The notes: generated by a model from the sequence alone, not told the origin. Shown: positions 28,329-36,223, numbered from the stretch's first letter. The stretch: 61,508 nt of DNA from Actinomycetota bacterium (GCA_018896525.1 JAHIMR010000121.1:1-61508); one strand, 5' to 3'. Numbers and translations: made by a program.

Positions 28329-29663
28329 CTAGTCGTCCTCGCGGTCGGCCAACTCACGTCGCCGGCGCTCGAGCCGCTCGGATATCCGTCGCTCGAACCC
28401 CCGGTCGGCGGGGCGGTAGTACCGTTTTCCCACGAGCTCATCGGGGAGGTGTTGCTGGGCTACGATGTGGTCTTTGAAGTCGTGGGCGTACCGGTAGCCT
28501 CTACCGTAACCAAGCTCTTTCATCAGGCGGGTGGGAGCGTTGCGGATATGCAGGGGAACAGGGAGCGCCCCGTACTTCCTGACGTCGCGCTTGACCTCAC
28601 CGTAACCCGCCTCCAGGGAGTTGCTCTTGGGGGCCGCCGCCAGGTAGGTTACCGCCTGGGCAAGTGCAAGGTCGCACTCGGGCATACCCACGAAGTGGCA
28701 GGCCTGCATCGCCGCGACGCAGAGCGTGAGCGCCTGCGGGTCCGCGTTCCCCACATCCTCTGAGGCGAAGCGTATCAGTCTCCTTACTATGTACAGCGGG
28801 TCCTCCCCCGACTGGAGCATCCGTCCCAGCCAGTAAAGGCCGCCGTCGGGGTCCGAGTCACGGAGACTCTTGTGAAGCGCGGAGATGAGGTTGAAGTGCT
28901 CCTCCCCGGCCTTGTCGTAGAGCACGGTCTTCTCCTGGGCCACCTTTACTACCAGTTCGGCGGTTATACGGGGCCCATCACCGGCGTTAATGACCATGCG
29001 GCTCGAGAGCTCCAGCAGGTTGAGGGCGATGCGGGCGTCACCGTCGGCGATGGCCGCCATCGCCTCAACCGCGTCGTCATCGACCTCGAGGGCCATCCCG
29101 CCAAGCCCTCGTTCGTTGTCGGCCAGCGCCCTGCGTACGATGTTCTCCAGGTGCTCAGGCTCCAGCCGCTTCAGCACATAGACCCTTACCCTGGAGAGCA
29201 GTGGGGAGATGACCTCGAACGAAGGGTTCTCGGTGGTCGCGCCTATGAGGATTATCGTACCGTCCTCGACGTGGGGGAGGAACGCGTCCTGCTGCGCCTT
29301 GTTGAACCGGTGTATCTCATCCACGAACAGGATGGTCCGCATGCTGTTGAACTTACGTCTGTCCTTCGCCGCGGCGATGATCTTTCGTAGCTCGGGAACC
29401 CCGGCGGTGACCGCGCTGAACCGGGCGAACTCGGCGTCGGTGGACCCGGCGATTATGCCGGCAAGGGTGGTCTTGCCGGACCCGGGAGGGCCCCAGAACA
29501 CCATCGAGGACACCGCGTCCTCCTCGATGGCCACACGCAGCGGCCGGCCCGGCCCCACGATACTGTCCTGGCCCTCGAACTCCGATAGGTAGCGAGGCCT
29601 CATTCGGTCCGCGAGCGGGGTGCCCTCCACCGTTCCACCCGGGTCCTGGTCGAACAGGTCCAT
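28329..29663 (-). CDS. rarA: Replication-associated recombination protein A (RarA/MgsA)
   Basis: Clamp-loader-like AAA+ ATPase acting at stalled forks. The 444 residues begin MDLFDQDPGGTVEGTPLADRMRPRYLSEFEGQDSIVG, have Walker A FWGPPGSGKTTLAGIIA, Walker B FVDEIHRFNKAQQDAFLPHVEDG, sensor 1 GATTENPSFEV, and the C-terminal RarA tetramerisation region (YDKAGEEHFNLISALHKSLRDSDPDGGLYWLGRML through GRGYRYAHDFKDHIVAQQHLPDELVGKRYY). The ATG overlaps the stop of the upstream BtrH-like gene (TAATG), so the two are translationally coupled. Confidence 0.95.
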   Translation of the reverse strand: MDLFDQDPGGTVEGTPLADRMRPRYLSEFEGQDSIVGPGRPLRVAIEEDAVSSMVFWGPPGSGKTTLAGIIAGSTDAEFARFSAVTAGVPELRKIIAAAKDRRKFNSMRTILFVDEIHRFNKAQQDAFLPHVEDGTIILIGATTENPSFEVISPLLSRVRVYVLKRLEPEHLENIVRRALADNERGLGGMALEVDDDAVEAMAAIADGDARIALNLLELSSRMVINAGDGPRITAELVVKVAQEKTVLYDKAGEEHFNLISALHKSLRDSDPDGGLYWLGRMLQSGEDPLYIVRRLIRFASEDVGNADPQALTLCVAAMQACHFVGMPECDLALAQAVTYLAAAPKSNSLEAGYGEVKRDVRKYGALPVPLHIRNAPTRLMKELGYGRGYRYAHDFKDHIVAQQHLPDELVGKRYYRPADRGFERRISERLERRRRELADREDD

Positions 29664-30721
29664 TACGCTTCTTCCTCCAGGCCGGCGTTCGATACGGTCT
29701 CCAGCTCCGTAAACGCGCCCAGTTCGCGGCCCGATATCTCCCTGGCAATCGGCTCGGCCTCCAGGACCGCCCGCCGGCCGTCACCGGAGAGTTCCTTGAA
29801 CGTGAGCGACAGGTCGGTCCAGATATCGCCGATGGAGATGAACTCGTCTCCGGCCAGGTCCAGCCCGGCGGAGGACAGCACTCCGGCGGATTCCTTCAGG
29901 AACCTGCCGTAGAGGCGGCGGAAGTTACCGCCGTATCCGGTGCCGCCCTTCTCGGCGCTCACGTAGATGGACTTACAGAGGAGGCTGAGTGTATCTTTGC
30001 CCATCTCCTCCGGCCACCGGGGCATACTGTCGGCGAACCGCTCGAGGCCTTGCACCCCCCGGACGACCTCGGCACCGTTGTAGGTGAAAGCGGCCCGCTC
30101 GGGGGGGAGGCGCAGGTTGAACCTGATCACCTTGGCAATGGCGGCCGGGATAGCCCGGGAAAGGGAGTTCAGCCGCTGTGGCACGCTGAACCGGTAGAAC
30201 GTGTTGTCTGCCGACTGGGGCGGGAACACGGCGGAGCGGGCCAGTGCCAGGCTGGCGAGCGAGCACTCCTGGATGGAGTCGCGGTCGTTGTCGGCCACAA
30301 ACGCGACCTCTCTCTCCTCGTCGTAACCCACCAGGATTATCCGGTGCCCGCTGAAATGCCTCTTGGCCCTCAGGTAATCCAGGTGGTAGACATCGGCGTG
30401 GACCATGGTGGGAACGCCCTCGTCAAGCATTTCCTTGACCGCGAGCCAGCTTTCACGGTCTCCCAGTCCGGAATTGACCTCCATGCCGATTCCCAGGTTC
30501 CGGCACAGGTGCTCCTCCAGGTTGTGTATCCTGCCACCGATATAGACCGGGGGTTCCATGTCGGGTCGATGGTAGTAGGTGAAGCCGATCCCGGCCCCCA
30601 GCCCGAAAACCATCTCCTCCGTCAGTTCATGCCCGTAGAACCCCAGGAGGTCACGGAGCGCGGTGGTGCCGCAGTGCCCCCCCGGCTGGTGGTCGAACTC
30701 ATCGATAAAGACTCGGGCCAA
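29663..30721 (-). CDS. BtrH-like / DUF4872 protein (papain-like fold)
   Basis: A 352-residue protein with the features of the butirosin BtrH N-terminal family. Near the start GGHCGTTALRDLLGFYGHELTEEMVFGLGAGIGFTYY gives the conserved Cys; later GHRIILVGYDEEREVAFVADND supplies the His/Asp region. The C-terminal half matches the DUF4872 type (RLNSLSRAIPAAIAKVI, GVQGLERFADSMPRWPEE). BtrH transfers an acyl group from a carrier protein to an aminoglycoside; most genomic homologues are uncharacterised, and nothing else here points to antibiotic synthesis. It starts at TTG with AAGGAG six bases upstream and is coupled to rarA by TAATG. Confidence 0.8.
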   Translation of the reverse strand: MARVFIDEFDHQPGGHCGTTALRDLLGFYGHELTEEMVFGLGAGIGFTYYHRPDMEPPVYIGGRIHNLEEHLCRNLGIGMEVNSGLGDRESWLAVKEMLDEGVPTMVHADVYHLDYLRAKRHFSGHRIILVGYDEEREVAFVADNDRDSIQECSLASLALARSAVFPPQSADNTFYRFSVPQRLNSLSRAIPAAIAKVIRFNLRLPPERAAFTYNGAEVVRGVQGLERFADSMPRWPEEMGKDTLSLLCKSIYVSAEKGGTGYGGNFRRLYGRFLKESAGVLSSAGLDLAGDEFISIGDIWTDLSLTFKELSGDGRRAVLEAEPIAREISGRELGAFTELETVSNAGLEEEA

Positions 30722-30766
30722 CGCGTACTCCTTCTATAGACGTTTCCTTAATTCTAATGCACGCCC

Positions 30767-31085
30767 TGGGCTGTTGCATATTGTCTCCCCTGTAGCGCCG
30801 GCAACCTGCCGGCATTGGAACGCGCCTTTCGCGTGGGGAGGGAGGAGTCTCGCCCCTGGGCATATGCATTGTGGGGCGTGGATCTAAGTAAAGACATGAA
30901 CGTCACATGCCCGGGGATGGCGGGTTTTGTCTTGCGTTGTCGTGTATAGACGTGGTGCCAGGCACCTGCGTTGCATTACTGCGAGCGGTTTGTTGACGCA
31001 CTGGTGCCTGTCACCAGTGCGTCATTCTGGGTGGAGGGTTGAACGACAACACCTGTGCCAGGCACCGTTTGGTTGGCGATGGGTC
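30767..31085. repeat. GGTGCC/GGCACC repeat block
   Basis: The 438 bases between the BtrH-like gene and the M28 homologue contain no gene. They hold several pieces of the second repeat family: TGGTGCCAGGCACC at about 30953-30966, a degenerate palindrome with arms TGACGCACTGGTGCC / CACCAGTGCGTCA near 30994-31024, and GTGCCAGGCACCGTTTGG near 31056-31073. There are also GCTGTTGCAT and GGGATGGCGGGTTTTGTC flanks shared with the blocks at 25.7 and 32.5 kb. Confidence 0.7.
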
Positions 31086-31159
31086 AGGACCCCACTGGTT
31101 GGCGGCTGGATAAGAGTTTATGCTATATTCTCGACTTACAGGCTGAAAGAGGTGATGCA

Positions 31160-32212
31160 TTGGACGAAAACGAGGAAAACGGAGCCGAAAGGGAGAAGCC
31201 GCGCCGCGGCAGGACAAAGAGGCTTATTATCCTGTTCTTTATCGTCTTGATAATCGGAGCGGGGGCCGGCGTCGGCTCGAACTTCATATTCGCGAAGCCC
31301 GAGGCCGAGAAGGCGACGGAGGTCGCCAAAGAGGAGAAGGAAGAGGAGAAGGCCGAAGAAAAGGGTGAAGAAGCAGGGGAAGAATCGACCCGGGGAAAGC
31401 CGCTTGTGTCGAGGTTTAACACCTCCCAGGCGATGAGTCACGTGTTTGCCCTGTCCGAGCAGATAGGGGATCGCCCGGCGGGGTCGGTACGGGCGTCCGG
31501 CGCGGCCGATTACATCGTCCGGAAGATGGGAGAGTACGGGTACACTGTGGAGGAACAGCCGTTGACCACCACAGAAGGGTTCGGCTCCCGCAACATAATC
31601 GGGAACAGGCGTGGGACTCGAGATGGCTACACGCTGATAATCGGTGCCCACTTCGACTCACCACCGGGATCAAAGGGGGCGGTGGACGATGCCTCCGGCG
31701 TGGGCGTGGTCCTGGAGCTCGCCAGGTTGTTCGCCGACCAGAGGCTGGAAAGTACCCTCCAGTTTGTTTTCTTCGGTGCGAATATGCCGGGGGACGGGAA
31801 CATCGAGAACCGCCTGGTGGGTTCGCGGCTGTTCGTGGATATGCTGGGCACGATGGACCGGAAAGAGGTAATAGGGATGATTTCGGTCGATTGCGTGGGC
31901 CAGGGGGAGTTGCTTGCCCTGAGGACCCAGGAGACCGGCCTGCAGAGACTCAAGGCGAAGCTGACGACCTTTGCCCGCGAGTCCGGCGTTGAGGCGGTAT
32001 CGCTGAAATCGACCAGTGACAGTGATAATATTCCGTTTGAAGACGTGGGGATCCCAGCGGTATGGATTGAGTGGTGCGACGCCGACGGCTCGCTTGCCAC
32101 CGACAATGAGTACCGGAGCGTTGTGCCTGAGAAGGTGGAAACGGTGGGGGCGCTCATTGAGGATTTCCTGTACGACATTACACCCGACGACCTGGAGGAG
32201 CTAAAGTACTGA
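31160..32212 (+). CDS. Membrane-anchored M28-family peptidase homologue, probably inactive
   Basis: A 350-residue protein from TTG 31160 (AAGAGG seven bases upstream); the open frame before it is repeat sequence. The N-terminus is acidic then basic, followed by one membrane helix (about 22-44, LIILFFIVLIIGAGAGVGSNFIF), a strongly charged Glu/Lys linker and an M28 aminopeptidase-like domain outside the cell. The first metal ligands are present (GAHFDSPPGSKGAVDDASGV). The usual FxGxEExGLxGS, with catalytic Glu and a metal Glu, reads FFGANMPGDGNIENRLVGS. The terminal metal His of the YHxxxDTxE motif is Arg in EYRSVVPEKVE. The next gene begins at its stop codon. Confidence 0.78.
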   Translation: MDENEENGAEREKPRRGRTKRLIILFFIVLIIGAGAGVGSNFIFAKPEAEKATEVAKEEKEEEKAEEKGEEAGEESTRGKPLVSRFNTSQAMSHVFALSEQIGDRPAGSVRASGAADYIVRKMGEYGYTVEEQPLTTTEGFGSRNIIGNRRGTRDGYTLIIGAHFDSPPGSKGAVDDASGVGVVLELARLFADQRLESTLQFVFFGANMPGDGNIENRLVGSRLFVDMLGTMDRKEVIGMISVDCVGQGELLALRTQETGLQRLKAKLTTFARESGVEAVSLKSTSDSDNIPFEDVGIPAVWIEWCDADGSLATDNEYRSVVPEKVETVGALIEDFLYDITPDDLEELKY

Positions 32213-32427
32213 TGGATGGTACCGAGGAGATCACGCGGCCCGGATTCATACAAGGCACCGAGGTTGCTTGCTCGAAGCGGTACGCGCAGCCGGGGTTTGA
32301 CGGTCAGCTCCCCCTGCTGAAGCGCGAGCAGGGACTCAAGAAGAAGCTGATGGTGGCGCTTATCGTGATATCCTCGGTGTTTCTGGGTGGTATGATCGCG
32401 GGGGCGGTCGTGAGGTTGTTTATCTGA
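32212..32427 (+). CDS. Small single-pass membrane protein
   Basis: A 71-residue protein whose ATG overlaps the stop of the M28 homologue (TGATG), so they are translated as a pair. The first ~45 residues are polar (MDGTEEITRPGFIQGTEV...GLKKK), and the C-terminus is one hydrophobic helix (LMVALIVISSVFLGGMIAGAVVRLFI) reaching the last residue. Tail-anchored topology with the N-terminus in the cytoplasm is likely. No family recognised. Confidence 0.6.
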   Translation: MDGTEEITRPGFIQGTEVACSKRYAQPGFDGQLPLLKREQGLKKKLMVALIVISSVFLGGMIAGAVVRLFI

Positions 32428-32460
32428 AGTGCCCAGGGCACGCCCCGGGCATATGTATAA

Positions 32461-32563
32461 TGACAAAATGGTGCCAGGCACCATTTTGTCACCAGGCATC
32501 ATTTTGTCACCAGGCATCATTTTGTCACCAGGCATCATTTTGTCACCAGGCACCATTTTGTCA
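32461..32563. repeat. Perfect palindrome followed by 18-bp tandem array
   Basis: A perfect 31-base palindrome (TGACAAAATGGTGCC-A-GGCACCATTTTGTCA, 32461-32491) runs into four head-to-tail 18-base units, CCAGGCATCATTTTGTCA three times and CCAGGCACCATTTTGTCA once (32492-32563). It lies in the gap between the small membrane protein and the convergent phosphatase gene. Confidence 0.9.
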
Positions 32564-32750
32564 TTCTCGCCCCTGGGCTGTTGCATAACGGACACCGTTT
32601 GGGTGAGTATTCCAACGGCAACAGCCCGGGAATGGCGGGTTTTGTCTCACGTTATCGTGTCTAAGGCAGGGGTCAGGCCCGCTGTTGCATTACGGATATA
32701 GACTTGAGTGAAGAATCGAACGACAACAGCTTGGGCCAGACCCCGTTTGG
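32564..32750. repeat. Remnants of the GGTGCC-type repeat flank
   Basis: Contains the shared segments TTCTCGCCCCTGGGCTGTT, GGGAATGGCGGGTTTTGTC and a diverged palindromic pair, GGGGTCAGGCCC and GGCCAGACCCCGTTTGG. These match flanks at 25.7 and 30.9 kb. No gene is present. Confidence 0.6.
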
Positions 32751-34076
32751 TTAGCGGGTGAGAAAGTCGTTCCTGATATAACCTTCGCGTTCGATGTCTT
32801 CACCTTGTGATCTTACGATTCCCTTGGCCTTCGTCCATGTCTTGCTGTCCGAGCCCATTACCTCGCTAAGCACCGTTACCTCCTGCCCGTCGCGCAGCAG
32901 GCCGACGATGTCACCGCGGGGGTCTGGCGTCGCACGCATCCTGACCCCTTGCCCCTCCACGATGACGGTCTGGGGTGTAGGCGCGGGCGTTTCCTCTTTC
33001 TCCTCACCCTCTTCGCCGGGCTCTTCCTTCTCTTCTTCCTTCCCCGCCGCTTCTTCTTCCTTGTCCGGCTCTTCATCTTCGACGACGGCCTCGTCGGCCC
33101 GGCTCGTCGTTTCCTTCTGTGGCTTCCTGATGGAATCGGTTATCCTCCATCCAAACGCGAACGCCACCGCGAAGATTCCGATGAGCACCAGGACCAGGAG
33201 CGTTACTATTATGGCCTCGGCTGCGCGCTCCTTTCTGGCCCTGCTCCTGAGTTCACGCTGGTCAACATCGGTCGTCTCATCGGGGATCACGTACTGCCAG
33301 GCGTTAATAGAGGCGTTATCAGACGAATCGCGGCTGAACGCGAGCCGGGTAAGCTGGCTTGTGCTCCGCTGGATGTTCATCGCGGAAAGAAGGTTCTCCA
33401 CGATCTCCTCCTCGGAGACGTTATTCCAAAGGCCGTCGGTACAGAGGATCAACGTGTCACCAACTGCTATCTCCACTTCGTTGTAGCCGACGTGGACCTC
33501 GGTGGAGGTGCCAAGGTATTTGGCTTTCTCCCCGGCAGGGGCCTTTTTCGGCTCAGCCGGAGCGTCTTCCCCGGTGGTCACGGGGAACAGCTGGGGTGAC
33601 TCATCGTCGGCTGGAGCCTTGAACGAAAGATCGCCGGTGGGGGTAAGGTCGTAGAGTCGTTCGTCGTGAAAGAGGTAGACACGGGTGTTTCCCGCGTGGC
33701 CGATGTACGCCTTTTGGGCGTCGGCGATGACCACGGTAAGCGATACCTCTTCGCCACCTTCGCCCGCTTCGGCCAGAAGGTTGGCGTTAATGCCGGAGAG
33801 CGCGTCCTTGATAAGGCGCTCCATGTGCGCGCTGTTCAACTCCTCTTCGGCGATGACCGCGGGCTCGATAAGATCGCCTAACAGAGCCAGCGCCTTCTTG
33901 GCCGCGGTTTCGCCGGTTGGGTGCCCCTTTGGGGAGTCCGCCACCGCCATGTAGGAGATAACCGGCATAGGAACGCGCCGGCGCATGTAGTCGTGGACGA
34001 AAGACGCGTCTCGGGGGATCTTGCCTTCGCCGAGGTGCGTGGCGGAACCCACGTTACCGTACTTCGCTTCAGCCAC
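32751..34076 (-). CDS. PP2C-type protein phosphatase with transmembrane helix and extracellular SH3-like domain
   Basis: About 441 residues. The N-terminal PPM domain has AVADSPKGHPTGETAAKKAL (metal Asp kept, although the usual DGMGG is DSPKG), LTVVIADAQKAYIGHAGNTRVYLF, LILCTDGLWNNVSEEEI and SSDNASI with the last metal Asp, so catalysis is still possible. A membrane helix (about 290-312, IIVTLLVLVLIGIFAVAFAFGW) leads to a ~60-residue Glu/Pro-rich linker and a C-terminal SH3-like domain (VIVEGQGVRMRATPDPRGDIVGLLRDGQEVTVL). This is receptor-like topology: phosphatase inside, SH3b outside. GTG 34076 is five bases after AGGAG; GTG 34082 is too close. Confidence 0.82.
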   Translation of the reverse strand: MAEAKYGNVGSATHLGEGKIPRDASFVHDYMRRRVPMPVISYMAVADSPKGHPTGETAAKKALALLGDLIEPAVIAEEELNSAHMERLIKDALSGINANLLAEAGEGGEEVSLTVVIADAQKAYIGHAGNTRVYLFHDERLYDLTPTGDLSFKAPADDESPQLFPVTTGEDAPAEPKKAPAGEKAKYLGTSTEVHVGYNEVEIAVGDTLILCTDGLWNNVSEEEIVENLLSAMNIQRSTSQLTRLAFSRDSSDNASINAWQYVIPDETTDVDQRELRSRARKERAAEAIIVTLLVLVLIGIFAVAFAFGWRITDSIRKPQKETTSRADEAVVEDEEPDKEEEAAGKEEEKEEPGEEGEEKEETPAPTPQTVIVEGQGVRMRATPDPRGDIVGLLRDGQEVTVLSEVMGSDSKTWTKAKGIVRSQGEDIEREGYIRNDFLTR

Positions 34077-34283
34077 GGACACCTCCTGGACGTTTCAGGC
34101 CTGCACCAATCATGAAACCCGGGGCTTGAGAAGCGGTAGCGAACGGATTTCGTGTGCCGCGCGCCCGGGCACCGCCTCACTTAGATACGGCAGTCTATCA
34201 TTCTTCACCCGCTCCTGTAAAACGGCCAACCTGGGTTCGCAAAACAGCACGGGACAGCCGGGAGAGCGACGATTCCAGTTCTA

Positions 34284-34445
34284 GTGCCCCGTTCCATGAA
34301 TACGGTTAAGCACCGAGAGCGTCGAAGCGCCGCTCCGGCAAGGCGCGCGACCCATGCGTACTCCTGTAGTACGCCTGGGGAGCGGAACGCAGCCGGTGTG
34401 GATGCAGCGGCGTTCGAATGCCAGCGTATTTGTGGAGCGGGGTGC
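34284..34445 (+). repeat. Dispersed ~163-bp palindromic element, copy D (forward, TTCCA subtype)
   Basis: Full copy between two minus-strand genes, 13 bases past the stop of the DUF2993 gene. Left arm GTGCCCCGTTCCATGAATAC, right arm GTATTTGTGGAGCGGGGTGC, central hairpin GTACTCCTGTAGTAC. The remaining ~200 bases of this gap, next to the phosphatase start, hold no gene that I can see. Confidence 0.9.
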
Positions 34446-34458
34446 TCATCAGTTGCAC

Positions 34459-35151
34459 TCACAGCTTGAAAACCAGGGCCTCCTCGAGGTTCACCGTTCC
34501 ATCGATGACGAGTTTCCCGTCACGGACGAGTATCTGGGATATGGTAAAGGGGACGTCTTCACGAATAGTGTAGACCGAGCACTGTTCCATTGTCTCATTC
34601 ACCTGTTCGACTGCTTTCTGCGGCGCCTTCACCCCGGATACGTCTATGGTCAGGGGCACGAAGAATACCCGCTGGCCGTCCATTCGAAGCGTTCCAGTAG
34701 CGGTGACGTCGGCGACCACGGACCCGGCCTGCACTCTGCCGGAAAGGTGAAGGGCGTCCCCCTGTATCTCTGCCTTTGGGTTCACCAGGAAGGAGCCGGT
34801 ATCGGAGAAGAAGCGGTCTATCTCCTCCGGACCGATCGTCGCCCGATAGGTGGCGTCCGGCCAGCCGTCGCTGCTGAGCTTGATGGAATCGAAGAGAATT
34901 CCTTCGATGGTAATATGCTCGGCCTCGATCTCCAGGTTGTTATACTGCTTGAACACCAGCTTGATGGCGGGAAACGCCCCGGCCGATACCGAAACCTCAC
35001 CTGCCTGGGGGTATCTCTCGCTGATCTCCCGCTTTATGTACTTTGAGGCGATAGGTGGGATGAGCAGTTCCGTGGCGAGCCATAGCACCAGAAAGCAAAC
35101 GACAATGACTATGATTATCTTGACGGCCCTTTTCGACGCTCGGCTTTTCAC
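34459..35151 (-). CDS. DUF2993 / LmeA-like membrane-anchored protein
   Basis: A 230-residue protein with an N-terminal membrane helix (about 10-32, IIIVIVVCFLVLWLATELLIPPIA) and an extracytoplasmic domain of the DUF2993 family, common in actinobacteria and cyanobacteria. In mycobacteria, LmeA of this family supports lipomannan mannosylation. Typical features are IASKYIKREISERYP, LVFKQYNNLEIEAEHITIEGILFDSIKLSSDG and the final LVIDGTVNLEE. GTG start; no clear ribosome site, but it lies only 19 bases after the acyl-CoA synthetase gene, so coupling is possible. Role in this organism is unknown. Confidence 0.8.
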   Translation of the reverse strand: MKSRASKRAVKIIIVIVVCFLVLWLATELLIPPIASKYIKREISERYPQAGEVSVSAGAFPAIKLVFKQYNNLEIEAEHITIEGILFDSIKLSSDGWPDATYRATIGPEEIDRFFSDTGSFLVNPKAEIQGDALHLSGRVQAGSVVADVTATGTLRMDGQRVFFVPLTIDVSGVKAPQKAVEQVNETMEQCSVYTIREDVPFTISQILVRDGKLVIDGTVNLEEALVFKL

Positions 35152-35170
35152 GGTGTACTAGGCGGGTCGT

Positions 35171-35866
35171 CTAATCGCCCGGCCGGGCCAGGACCACCAG
35201 CGCGTCAACCGCCACCGGTGTTCCATCCGGCTCGATGATAAGCGGGTTTACGTCGACCTCGGCCACGTCCTCCTGCTCCAGCCCCAGCCTGCCGAGCCCC
35301 ACCAGCGCCCGGGCCAGTTTCTCCTTGTCGGCGGGGGCCTTGCCCCGGACCGGGCCCAGTATGTCCCTGGCCCTGATATCATCCATCATCTGTAGCGCGT
35401 CGGCTTCGGTGATGGGAGCGACCCTGAACGAGGTGTCCTTGAGTATCTCGGTAAATATGCCGCCGAGCCCGAACATGACGCAGGGGCCGAACTGGGGGTC
35501 CCTGATGAGGCCGATGACCAGTTCACGCTCGCCTGCCACCAGACTGTATACGATGATACCCTCGTAGGGGTCGTCTCCCAGGTTGACGATTATCCTGTCG
35601 AACTCCTCGCGAAGCTCCTCCTCGTCCCTTATACCCACCGCGACCAGTTCACGCTCGGTCTTATGGCTGATATCGGGGCCGCACGCCTTCAGGACCACCG
35701 GGAAACCCAGCTCGCCCGCCGCCCTGGCGGCGTCCTCGGCGGTCTTGACCAGTGTGTCCCTGGTCACCGGTACATCGTACTCCTCCAGGAGGGCCTTTGA
35801 GTCGTACTCCGACAGGGCGGTCTGACTGTTATCCAGCGCGTGTGCGATAATCGAGTTCGTCGACAT
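35171..35866 (-). CDS. acdB: Acyl-CoA synthetase (ADP/NDP-forming) beta subunit, ATP-grasp
   Basis: ATP-grasp subunit of NDP-forming acetate/acyl-CoA ligases, which conserve energy by making ATP from acyl-CoA. The 231 residues show SEYDSKALLEEYDVPVTRDTLVKTAEDAARAAGELGFPVVLKACGPDISHKTE, GPCVMFGLGGIFTEILKDTSFRVAPI and EVDVNPLIIEPDGTPVAVDALVVL. Length and content correspond to the beta subunit alone. The CoA-binding alpha subunit is not adjacent, so it must be encoded elsewhere. GGGAGG precedes the ATG. It is probably co-transcribed with the DUF2993 gene downstream. Confidence 0.9.
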   Translation of the reverse strand: MSTNSIIAHALDNSQTALSEYDSKALLEEYDVPVTRDTLVKTAEDAARAAGELGFPVVLKACGPDISHKTERELVAVGIRDEEELREEFDRIIVNLGDDPYEGIIVYSLVAGERELVIGLIRDPQFGPCVMFGLGGIFTEILKDTSFRVAPITEADALQMMDDIRARDILGPVRGKAPADKEKLARALVGLGRLGLEQEDVAEVDVNPLIIEPDGTPVAVDALVVLARPGD

Positions 35867-35872
35867 TGGTTG

Positions 35873-35950
35873 CTACCTCCCGATAATGTATCCGTCCGGG
35901 TCTACCTCTTCCCTCAAGACCCGAAGCTCCTCGTCGGTGGGGTGGTCCAT
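35873..35950 (-). CDS. Possible 25-residue leader ORF upstream of acdB
   Basis: Reads MDHPTDEELRVLREEVDPDGYIIGR and stops 6 bases before the acdB ATG; the stop region itself contains the acdB ribosome site. There is no good ribosome site before its own ATG. It may be a leader peptide, a very small protein, or the relic of an upstream gene. Support is composition and position only. Confidence 0.3.
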   Translation of the reverse strand: MDHPTDEELRVLREEVDPDGYIIGR

Positions 35951-36151
35951 AATAACCCGGTGCAAATAAGTATCATATAACACACCGAAAAGCAAAAACA
36001 CGAAGACCTCCCGGTGGGCATGGGCTGGTGACGGGACCCCGCGCGCCGGTCCGGCGGGCGCGACTGAAATCGCCCGGTGACGCTCGTTTCGGCCGGGAAC
36101 AGGCGAAAAAGTCCACGAGATTGGCGTAATCCATTGCGGGAGCGCCAGCGA

Positions 36152-36168
36152 TTACAATACTATTGTTA
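36152..36168. promoter_or_regulatory. Candidate operator upstream of acetoacetyl-CoA synthetase
   Basis: A 17-base inverted repeat TTACAAT-ACT-ATTGTTA with one mismatch, AT-rich in a GC-rich region and 56 bases upstream of the ATG. The shape fits a dimeric repressor site (TetR or similar). It could instead be part of the promoter. The rest of the 273-base divergent gap has no recognised feature. Confidence 0.4.
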
Positions 36169-36223
36169 CAACCGGTCGGCTGTAGTAACGGAGGAGCACA
36201 GGACGACAAAGGAGGAACCCGGG

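Noticed and set aside
32461-32563. CRISPR-like array
   Set aside because: Units are head-to-tail without unique spacers, the period is 18 bases, and no cas genes are near.
31627-32595. Minus-strand open frame with repeated MPGDKM peptide
   Set aside because: It is the antisense of the M28 gene plus the tandem array; the peptide repeat just mirrors the 18-bp DNA repeat.
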